A DNA stretch of 64,000 nucleotides from Pseudomonas gingeri (GTDB lineage: Bacteria; Pseudomonadota; Gammaproteobacteria; Pseudomonadales; Pseudomonadaceae). Below, one piece after another: positions 1 to 6,093 of this stretch. How positions within the stretch are numbered: position 1 is the first letter of the stretch; each line of letters begins with the position of its first letter. Made by a program: the position numbers and the translations under genes. The stretch lies in the NCBI RefSeq assembly GCF_013385635.1, contig NZ_JACAPR010000002.1, forward strand, positions 186,001 to 250,000. The letters run 5' to 3'. The notes under the pieces were generated by a model, which was not told where the DNA came from, did not search any database, and saw nothing but the letters and a program-made list of their open reading frames with translations.

Positions 1-94
1 GCTTGATAGCCATGCAGAGCCCGGCAAAACCGGAGCCGATGATGGCGATATCCACGGATTCGCAGCCTGCGGGGGGTGACGAGTACGCATTCAT
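1..94 (-). CDS. Flavin-dependent monooxygenase, Baeyer-Villiger type (N-terminus only, cut by window edge)
   Basis: Reading the minus strand from an ATG at 94-92 gives 31 codons that run off the window. After a short polar leader the protein shows DIAIIGSGFAGLCMAIK, the beta-alpha-beta FAD-binding fold with GxGxxG that opens flavin-containing and Baeyer-Villiger monooxygenases. These enzymes use NADPH and oxygen to insert an oxygen next to a ketone carbonyl, giving an ester or lactone. The gene is divergent from the hydrolase at 354, which could cleave such an ester. The FAD fold is seen directly; the Baeyer-Villiger assignment rests on the SGFAGLCMAI wording and the neighbourhood, and another FAD oxidoreductase is possible. 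Confidence 0.7.
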   Translation of the reverse strand, partial: MNAYSSPPAGCESVDIAIIGSGFAGLCMAIK

Positions 95-157
95 GGTGTG
101 TACCTCGATTGTGGCGACGCCTGGCATTCAGTTTCGTCGCTGGATGAAATCTCAGCA

Positions 158-186
158 TTGCATAATTAAATTAATTGTTTTAAAAA
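158..186 (+). promoter_or_regulatory. Possible promoter of the alpha/beta hydrolase in an AT-rich divergent spacer
   Basis: The 95-353 spacer between the divergent monooxygenase and hydrolase genes has an AT-rich core at about 158-205. TTGCAT (158-163) is 17 bases from TAAAAA (181-186). The -10 is poor, so this is only a candidate. The core shares ATTAATTTAAA with the AT-rich block upstream of fadE (5955-5980). Confidence 0.3.
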
Positions 187-353
187 TTAATTTAAATAAT
201 CTACCTGAAAATATCGCCTACGCTAGTGGTCTGTACGGATTGGCTGACCCATCGGACCGATGGGAGGCGTTATCCGGCGTCGGGAGATATCGCCACGACA
301 GGAGCCAATTCCGGCTGCCATGCCGGGCCGCAGGGATGCAGAGGGCTGACGTG

Positions 354-1349
354 ATGGGATGGGCCGTAGCGCTTGTTGCTTTTTTACTGGTCAGTGCGGG
401 GCTCTGGGCCATCAGTGCCCGGATCAATCGCCGGATCGAGAGTGCGGTGCCGGCCAACGGCCGCTTCCTCGAAGTCGGCGGCGAACTCATTCATTACGTG
501 GATGAGGGCAGGGGACCGGTGCTGGTACTGATCCACGGTTTGTCCGGATGCGCACGCAACCTTACCCATTCACTGTCACCGCGATTGCGCGAGCAGTTCC
601 GGGTGATCACCCTGGATCGCCCCGGTTCCGGTTATTCGACCCGTTCGAAGGGCGCGGGGGTGGGCATCGCGGCGCAGGCCGGCCTGATCGCCGAGCTGAT
701 TCGCACCCTGCACCTGGAACGGCCATTGATCGTCGGGCATTCCCTGGGCGGTGCGCTGGCCCTGTCGCTGGCCCTCGATCATCCGCAGCGGGTGTCCGGA
801 CTGGTCCTGGTGGCCCCCCTGACCCATCCGCAGCGCATGCTGCCCCTGGTGTTCCTGTCCCTGGGCGTCAGGCCCGACTTCATCAGGCGCTGGGTCGCCC
901 TGACCCTGGCCGCACCAATGGCCATGCTCGGGCGTGGCAGTCTGTTGAAGGCGGTATTTGCCCCTGATCCGCCCCCGGCGGACTTTGCCGAGCGCGGTGG
1001 CGGGCTGCTCGGCATGCGTTCCGGCAACTTCTATTGCGCCTCCAGTGAAATCGCCACGGTCAATGACGACTTGCTGAACATGCTCAAGCGTTATGCGCAA
1101 CTGAGGCTGCCGGTGGGCCTGATCTACGGCTCACGGGATGAGGTGCTGGACTATCGCCGCCACGGCGAGTCGATGGCGGCCCTGGTGCCGGGCATTCAAC
1201 TGGAAATCCTCGAGGGGCGAGGGCACATGCTGCCGATCACAGCGGTCGAACCGGTGGTTGCCATGGTCCGCAATGTCGCCGCCCGGGTCATCGCGCAACA
1301 AGGTAACAACATCCCGCAGCCCGCAACCCCGGCGGCAACGCCTTCCTGA
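354..1349 (+). CDS. Membrane-anchored alpha/beta hydrolase
   Basis: A serine hydrolase of the alpha/beta fold, 331 residues from the ATG at 354 (ATG 336 and GTG 351 are alternative starts). Residues 2-22 form one hydrophobic helix, a signal anchor or uncleaved signal, so the catalytic domain probably sits at the inner membrane. The fold shows the oxyanion segment LVLIHGLSG, the nucleophile elbow GHSLGG (Ser130), an acid in YGSRDEV (Asp262) and the histidine in GRGHMLP (His291), a complete triad. The gene lies between a divergent Baeyer-Villiger-type monooxygenase and alkB, so esters made from alkane-derived ketones are plausible substrates. That role is inference; the fold and triad are visible. 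Confidence 0.85.
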   Translation: MGWAVALVAFLLVSAGLWAISARINRRIESAVPANGRFLEVGGELIHYVDEGRGPVLVLIHGLSGCARNLTHSLSPRLREQFRVITLDRPGSGYSTRSKGAGVGIAAQAGLIAELIRTLHLERPLIVGHSLGGALALSLALDHPQRVSGLVLVAPLTHPQRMLPLVFLSLGVRPDFIRRWVALTLAAPMAMLGRGSLLKAVFAPDPPPADFAERGGGLLGMRSGNFYCASSEIATVNDDLLNMLKRYAQLRLPVGLIYGSRDEVLDYRRHGESMAALVPGIQLEILEGRGHMLPITAVEPVVAMVRNVAARVIAQQGNNIPQPATPAATPS

Positions 1350-1414
1350 ACGCGGTTCTCCCACTGCGCCGAACGGCTTCACGAACGACATTCAAAATGG
1401 ATCCAAAAAAATAG

Positions 1415-1443
1415 TTGACGAGCTATCGAATTCGGGCTATTTA
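1415..1443 (+). promoter_or_regulatory. Probable sigma-70 promoter of alkB
   Basis: TTGACG (1415-1420) and TATTTA (1438-1443) are separated by 17 bases in an AT-rich stretch between the hydrolase and alkB. Transcription from here would give an untranslated leader of about 175 bases before the alkB ATG. No activator site was recognised. Confidence 0.5.
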
Positions 1444-1623
1444 TTTAAAAAAATGTTTTGAATGTTTTTTTTAAAAATGCAATTGAGCGATTAGAATAAT
1501 GAAAATAACGCCTTTTGAAGCATTTTGTCTTTTTGATCCTGCCCGCTGCCCGGGGCAGCGTTCGACTTCCGTAATGGCTTTGTTCTTCGCGATCCTGCCG
1601 GTACCGACCCAGCGGAGGCTGCC

Positions 1624-2901
1624 ATGAACTCCACGCTGGCGGCACCGGGTATCTGGACCGACGGCAAGCGCCACCTCTGGTGGCTGGGCACCTTGCCCAT
1701 GGCCACGCCGCTGCTGTCCGGGATCTTCGCCATCATCACCGGCGTGCAGTCCCTGTGGTGGAGCGGGGTGCTGGTGATCTTCGGCCTGATCCCGATGATC
1801 GACGGCCTGCTTGGCGAAGATCGCAGCAATCCACCGGAAACCATCGTTCCGGATCTTGAAAAACAGACCTACTACCGCTGGATCATCTACGCCTGCGTCG
1901 CCCTGATGTGCCTGTCGGTGATCAGCACGGCCTGGATGGCGGTCAGCGGCATCGACTGGATCATCGGCGGCGGCCTGCTGCGACTGAGCCAGGCCTTGCA
2001 CCTGCAAGGCGGTCTCGCCGGCCTGGCGGGCTTTATCACCGAACGGACCCTGGCGCATGACAGTGTCGTCGGGTTCACCTACTTGGGCATGGCCATGTCC
2101 ACGGGGGCGGCGACCGGTATCGCGATCAATATCGCCCACGAACTGGGACACAAGACCAGGCCCCTGGAGCAGCTCCTGGCGAAGCTGGCCCTGGCGCCGA
2201 CCTTCTACGGGCACTTCTTCGTCGAGCACAACCGCGGCCACCATGTACGGGTGGCGACGCCGGAGGATCCTGCCAGCTCGCGTCTGGGCGAGAGCTTCTG
2301 GAGCTTCCTGCCGCGCTCGGTCTGGTTCAGCCTGCGCTCGGCCTGGCATCTGGAGCGCGAGCGCCTGCACAAGCAGGGCCTGGCGACCCTGCACTGGAAA
2401 AACACCGTGCTGACGGCCTGGTTGTTCAGTGTGGTGCTGTGGAGCGGCTTGATTCTCTGGTTGGGCGTGGCGGTGATTCCGTTTCTGGTGATCCAGGGTA
2501 TCTACGGCTTCTCGCTACTTGAAGTGGTGAACTATGTAGAACATTACGGTCTGTTGCGTCAGAAGTTGCCCAACGGGCGTTATGAACGCTGTTCGCCACG
2601 GCACTCCTGGAACAGCAATCGTATTGTCACCAATATCTTTCTGTTCCAGTTGCAACGGCACTCCGATCACCATGCTTATCCGACCCGCAGTTATCAGGCG
2701 CTACGCCATTTCGACGAATCACCGCAGCTGCCCTACGGCTACGCCAGCATGATTGTCTGGGCCTACGTACCCTTCCTGTGGCGGCGCCTGATGGATCATC
2801 GGGTGCTGGCCCACTACGCGGGAGATGTCCGGCTGGCCAACCTGCAGCCGTCGAAACGCAAGCAATTACTTCAGCAGTACGGTACTCGTCACACCGATTG
2901 A
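1624..2901 (+). CDS. alkB: Alkane 1-monooxygenase (AlkB)
   Basis: Integral-membrane di-iron hydroxylase that converts an n-alkane to the 1-alkanol using oxygen and electrons from rubredoxin. The 425-residue protein has about six membrane segments and the diagnostic histidine boxes: HELGH at 172-176, EHNRGHH at 201-207, LQRHSDHH at 343-350, plus NYVEHYG near 303-309. AlkB homologues are usually close to 400 residues. The ATG is preceded by GGAGG at 1613-1617. No rubredoxin, rubredoxin reductase, alcohol or aldehyde dehydrogenase gene is in the window, so these partners must be elsewhere. Downstream genes (Pra proteins, FadL porin, beta-oxidation set) fit alkane growth. Confidence 0.95.
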   Translation: MNSTLAAPGIWTDGKRHLWWLGTLPMATPLLSGIFAIITGVQSLWWSGVLVIFGLIPMIDGLLGEDRSNPPETIVPDLEKQTYYRWIIYACVALMCLSVISTAWMAVSGIDWIIGGGLLRLSQALHLQGGLAGLAGFITERTLAHDSVVGFTYLGMAMSTGAATGIAINIAHELGHKTRPLEQLLAKLALAPTFYGHFFVEHNRGHHVRVATPEDPASSRLGESFWSFLPRSVWFSLRSAWHLERERLHKQGLATLHWKNTVLTAWLFSVVLWSGLILWLGVAVIPFLVIQGIYGFSLLEVVNYVEHYGLLRQKLPNGRYERCSPRHSWNSNRIVTNIFLFQLQRHSDHHAYPTRSYQALRHFDESPQLPYGYASMIVWAYVPFLWRRLMDHRVLAHYAGDVRLANLQPSKRKQLLQQYGTRHTD

Positions 2902-3004
2902 ATGGATCAGTTGCAAACATGCCCACGATTTCAAGTGTGCATGACGGGAGCTGGCGCGCCGAATTTCGGCAGTGCCTTCTCCCGAAACAATGAAGTTGAC
3001 CCAT

Positions 3005-3015
3005 AAAAACAATAA
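3005..3015 (+). promoter_or_regulatory. Crc/Hfq-type CA motif before the first Pra gene
   Basis: AAAAACAATAA contains two overlapping AANAANAA matches about 22 bases before the ATG at 3037, just before the AGAAGGA ribosome binding site. In Pseudomonas, Hfq with Crc binds such A-rich repeats and blocks translation when preferred carbon sources are present. Confidence 0.6.
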
Positions 3016-3036
3016 GTAACGAGAAGGACGTCAACC

Positions 3037-3528
3037 ATGCAGAAAGTTCTGTTAACCGTTCGGATAGTTGCCGCGCTGCTGGGTTTGTCCCAGGTGGCAC
3101 CGGCGTTCGCCGCGGCGCGTATCGAACCGGTCAATAGCGAGTTCACCGCCAAGGGCCCCATCAGTTTTGCCAAGAGCATCATCAATGCCGATTGCACCAT
3201 CGAGGTCAGTGGCCGGATCAGCGCCGACGGCAGCTATGTCAGTGTCGAGAAGGTGGGATTCGACGGCGGCCTGAAGTGCGGTCAGGTCGAGGCCACTCAT
3301 CTGCCCTGGAAGCTGATCGCCAAGGATGAAACCAGCGGGGCGATGTCGGGCATCCAGGTCACGGTACACGCGCCCCTGGTGGGCGGTGATTGCGGGCCGA
3401 CCACGGCCGAAGGCACCTGGAGCAACAGCACCGGAAAACTCCAGGCGGCCAATGTCGCGCTGGACGGTGGCTGCACCATCAAGACGGTTTCGATCCAGAT
3501 GCCGCCGACCTTCCGGGTAGTGCCCTGA
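3037..3528 (+). CDS. Secreted Pra-type alkane-oxidation activator protein (first paralogue)
   Basis: A 163-residue exported protein: a signal peptide with hydrophobic core at about residues 7-20 and likely cleavage near AFA-AAR (about 26), then a beta-rich mature domain with four cysteines (contexts DCTIE, KCGQ, DCGPT, GCTIK). The same four-cysteine pattern recurs in the next gene, so the two are paralogues with probably two disulfides. The family is that of the small alkane-induced extracellular protein (PRA) of P. aeruginosa that helps alkane assimilation. Its position right after alkB supports this. Which of praA or praB it matches cannot be settled by eye. Confidence 0.65.
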   Translation: MQKVLLTVRIVAALLGLSQVAPAFAAARIEPVNSEFTAKGPISFAKSIINADCTIEVSGRISADGSYVSVEKVGFDGGLKCGQVEATHLPWKLIAKDETSGAMSGIQVTVHAPLVGGDCGPTTAEGTWSNSTGKLQAANVALDGGCTIKTVSIQMPPTFRVVP

Positions 3529-3661
3529 GTCGCGGCTGTTCAAGCAGGACAAGGAATCATGAAAGTTTGGCTGGAAAGGGAAGCTCGGTCGCAGTTGAGG
3601 TACTCCGTGTCGTCTCAAAAGGCCATTAACCCCGGCGAAATGAATCGCCATACATGTGAGG

Positions 3662-3672
3662 AAAAACAACAA
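3662..3672 (+). promoter_or_regulatory. Crc/Hfq-type CA motif overlapping the start of the second Pra gene
   Basis: AAAAACAACAA gives two AANAANAA matches, the second running into the A of the start codon at 3672. The ribosome binding site GAGG lies just before it, at about 3657-3660, so Hfq/Crc binding would cover the initiation region. Confidence 0.6.
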
Positions 3673-4196
3673 TGAAAGGCATCAAAACTCTCGTGTCTGT
3701 AACTGCCATCGCTGTTTGCTTGGGCGCTGCATCCATGGCAACTGCTTCAACTATCAATCCGGATGGCCCGTTCTCTACCACGGCGGGGTCCATCACCGTT
3801 CGGTCGCCATCGTCCTTTGGTGGTGCGATTACCTGCGGCATCACCTTCACCGGCACGGTCACCGGCGGCGTCGCCAGTATTACCGGAGCAAGCCTGACCG
3901 GTGGTGGCCTGTGCGGCGTGCCGGTTCTGACCGGTCTGCCTTGGACCCTGACCGCCACCAGCGGTACGACTGCGTCGGTGACCAATGTGGGTTACAACAT
4001 CGCCAAAACCTTCCTGTATCCAGCGACTCAGTGTGGCCCAAGCTCTCTCAGCCTGAACTGGAATGCTACGAGTCACGTGTTGTCACTGGCCACTGCCGGC
4101 CAGACGCTCACTGGCCACACCACTGGTACCGGCGATCAGAACTGCTATGTCGACGCTCTGAGTGTCACTGCCAGCAGCATCACCGTTACACCTTGA
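3672..4196 (+). CDS. praB: Secreted Pra-type alkane-oxidation activator (PraB-like)
   Basis: A 174-residue exported protein with a clear signal peptide (cleavage near SMATA-ST, about residue 26). The mature part is rich in Ser, Thr and Gly and poor in charge, with four cysteines (contexts TCGIT, LCGVP, QCGPS, NCYVD) in the same order as the gene before it. The hydrophobic Thr/Gly-rich composition fits the Pra family of small extracellular proteins linked to n-alkane assimilation, thought to help hydrocarbon contact or dispersion. It lies between alkB and a FadL-type porin. The molecular mechanism is not known to me; the name rests on family resemblance and context. Confidence 0.65.
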   Translation: MKGIKTLVSVTAIAVCLGAASMATASTINPDGPFSTTAGSITVRSPSSFGGAITCGITFTGTVTGGVASITGASLTGGGLCGVPVLTGLPWTLTATSGTTASVTNVGYNIAKTFLYPATQCGPSSLSLNWNATSHVLSLATAGQTLTGHTTGTGDQNCYVDALSVTASSITVTP

Positions 4197-4240
4197 TAGC
4201 AGTCTCTCCGTAAAGGGTTGATCACCCCGTAGCAATACAA

Positions 4241-4258
4241 GCGCCTCGAAAGAGGCGC
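4241..4258 (+). other. Perfect 7-bp hairpin between praB-like and porin genes
   Basis: GCGCCTC (4241-4247), loop GAAA, GAGGCGC (4252-4258). A GNRA-type tetraloop on a GC stem with no T-run after it, so more likely an mRNA-processing or partial termination element than a full terminator. Confidence 0.5.
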
Positions 4259-4300
4259 CTGTTGCAACAAGGCGGATCGGCAGTGCCGATAGCAGCAGAT

Positions 4301-4308
4301 AATAATAA
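4301..4308 (+). promoter_or_regulatory. Crc/Hfq-type CA motif at the FadL-type porin start
   Basis: AATAATAA at 4301-4308 abuts the AAGGAG ribosome binding site of the porin (ATG 4319). Further matches (4322-4329 and 4325-4332) occur in the first codons, so A-rich repeats flank the start codon on both sides. Confidence 0.55.
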
Positions 4309-4318
4309 GGAGTGGGGC

Positions 4319-5776
4319 ATGAATAATAAGAAACAACAGGTGCAGGCCTTCATCGGGCTCGCATTGCTGGGCGGCCTGATGGTGACGGGACCGGTTCAGG
4401 CTGGCGGCTTCTCGACTCCGACATTCGGCGCACCCGGTTGGGGGCGCGCATTTGGCGGTGGCTCGTTGTTCAAGAACGACCCGAGTTCGGCTTACAACAA
4501 CCCGGCAGCCATGGCCTTTGTTGACCATTCTGTTGCACAAATGACCGTGGACTACGCACGGATCAAGATCAAATACAGCGGCAAGGCCTACGACTATCAG
4601 GGTAATGAAGTTACCCATACGCCGGTTGCCGCTGACGGCAGTTTTGACCCCGGTGTGCGCAACCTCGTGACCGACGATGGCGGGCAGGGTGGTTTTACCG
4701 CCTGGGTGCCCACGGGCTTCATGGTCATTCCAATTGGCGATCGGTTCGCCTTTGGTTTGAGCCAGGTTGTTCCCCAGGGGATGCGTACTACCTGGAATGA
4801 AGACTCGAAACTGCGTGACTTCGCCGTGGATACCAAGATTGAAACCGTTGGCTTGACCGGCTCCCTGTCGTTCAAGGTCAGGGATGACTTCTCCATCGGT
4901 GGCGGCGTTATCGTGCAGCGCAGCCAGGGTTTTGTGAGCCAGAATATCGACTTGCTGGCCGCAGCGTCCGTGTCGGGCTCGCCGACGTTCGCGGGTGCCA
5001 ACCTGCCATCGGGCATCGGTGAAGCATTGATGCGGGTAAAGGTCGATAACGTGTCGGCGGGCTGGTTTACGGGGATTGTCTGGAAACCCACGGACCGTGA
5101 CTCCCTTGGCCTGAATTATCACGCCAAGATCAAAAACAAGATGACGGGTGACTACAACATCCGATCCGATGCGTTTTCCTATCTGGCAATGACTCAGCCA
5201 AGCCCCTTTGGTGGCAACGTCACCTTGCCTGAGCAGGCTTATCCGGGTCTCAAGCTGTTCCCGGATGGAGCGAAAGCCAGCACCCAACTGGATATTCCGG
5301 CAACAGCCGCATTCGATTGGGTCCATCAGTTCAATGATCGGTTCACCCTGGGCGCCAGTGCCATGTGGACCCAGTGGTCTTCGTTCAAGGATCTGACGCT
5401 GAAATCCAACGGCAATGTCATTGTTTCCATTCCCTACAACTATCGTGATGCCTGGATGTTCTCGCTGGGCGGCGACTACAAGTTGACCGATCAGTGGACG
5501 CTGCGTTCGGGGGTTGCCTATGACCAGACGCCGACCCGCAACACCACCCGCGATCCGAGGATTCCAGATGGTGATCGCTACTTTCTGGCATTGGGTGCCG
5601 GCTACGACGTAAAAGCCATTCCTGGCTTGAGCGTTGATGCCGCGTACTCTCATCAGTTCGTGGAAAAGGTCAATGTCAAGACGCAGAACCAGCCTCGTCT
5701 TGGCGGTGGACGCCTGGATGGAGAGGCGGAAGCCTCCGGTGATGTGGTCAGCGTGTCGGCAACCTACAAGTTCTGA
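4319..5776 (+). CDS. FadL/OmpP1/TodX-type outer-membrane hydrocarbon or fatty-acid transporter
   Basis: A 485-residue outer-membrane beta-barrel of the FadL family, which moves hydrophobic substrates such as fatty acids or alkanes across the outer membrane by lateral diffusion. It has a signal peptide (cleavage near VQA-GG, about residue 30). The mature N-terminus carries the family hallmarks: a Gly-rich plug region, then SSAYNNPAAMAF. Alternating beta-strands follow, and the C-terminus ends in aromatic YKF, as barrel proteins do. The ATG at 4319 follows AAGGAG; an earlier in-frame TTG at 4262 is not preferred. Its position between the Pra genes and fadE points to alkane or long-chain fatty-acid uptake. 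Confidence 0.88.
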   Translation: MNNKKQQVQAFIGLALLGGLMVTGPVQAGGFSTPTFGAPGWGRAFGGGSLFKNDPSSAYNNPAAMAFVDHSVAQMTVDYARIKIKYSGKAYDYQGNEVTHTPVAADGSFDPGVRNLVTDDGGQGGFTAWVPTGFMVIPIGDRFAFGLSQVVPQGMRTTWNEDSKLRDFAVDTKIETVGLTGSLSFKVRDDFSIGGGVIVQRSQGFVSQNIDLLAAASVSGSPTFAGANLPSGIGEALMRVKVDNVSAGWFTGIVWKPTDRDSLGLNYHAKIKNKMTGDYNIRSDAFSYLAMTQPSPFGGNVTLPEQAYPGLKLFPDGAKASTQLDIPATAAFDWVHQFNDRFTLGASAMWTQWSSFKDLTLKSNGNVIVSIPYNYRDAWMFSLGGDYKLTDQWTLRSGVAYDQTPTRNTTRDPRIPDGDRYFLALGAGYDVKAIPGLSVDAAYSHQFVEKVNVKTQNQPRLGGGRLDGEAEASGDVVSVSATYKF

Positions 5777-5808
5777 TCCGCGTCTTCAACGCAACGACAA
5801 GGTGCTGT

Positions 5809-5885
5809 GTACGACGACGATGTGGAGAGGGCCGGGGGCTGAAGTCCGTCCGGAGCCGCCTTTCTCGACATTGTCGTCGTAGTAC
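5809..5885. repeat. Large imperfect inverted repeat after the porin gene
   Basis: The left arm near 5809-5823 (GTACGACGACGATGT) pairs with ACATTGTCGTCGTAGTAC at 5868-5885, and the interior has a second GC-rich partial palindrome. The whole could fold into a cruciform or RNA hairpin of about 77 bases. No open reading frame explains it. Confidence 0.5.
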
Positions 5886-5914
5886 CCGCGACTCCCGATT
5901 TCCTGCCTTCCAAG

Positions 5915-5935
5915 AACCGACCGGGTCGGTTTTTT
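5915..5935 (+). terminator. Rho-independent terminator after the porin gene
   Basis: AACCGAC (5915-5921), loop CGG, GTCGGTT (5925-5931) followed by a T-run to 5935. It closes the alkB-side transcripts before the fadE promoter region. Confidence 0.85.
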
Positions 5936-5947
5936 CGTTTTGTGTTT

Positions 5948-5976
5948 TTGATAAATATTAATTTAAAAAATAATTT
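5948..5976 (+). promoter_or_regulatory. Probable sigma-70 promoter of the fadE operon
   Basis: TTGATA (5948-5953) and TAATTT (5971-5976) are 17 bases apart in an AT-rich block just after a terminator and about 120 bases before the fadE ATG. Its position makes it the likely start of a fadE-fabG-maoC-fadI-fadD transcript. Confidence 0.5.
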
Positions 5977-6093
5977 TAAAACGTCTCTATTCTTTGTAAG
6001 GTAAAACCTGCGAGCCGCTTCGGGCGGCTGATCAAGGATGTCGGGCATAAGCGGCATCGGCGGTTTGTCTCGTATTACACAAGGGGTGTGCGC

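Noticed and set aside
4145..5653. 502-codon open frame on the minus strand
   Set aside because: Antisense to the FadL-type porin, with no signal or domain.
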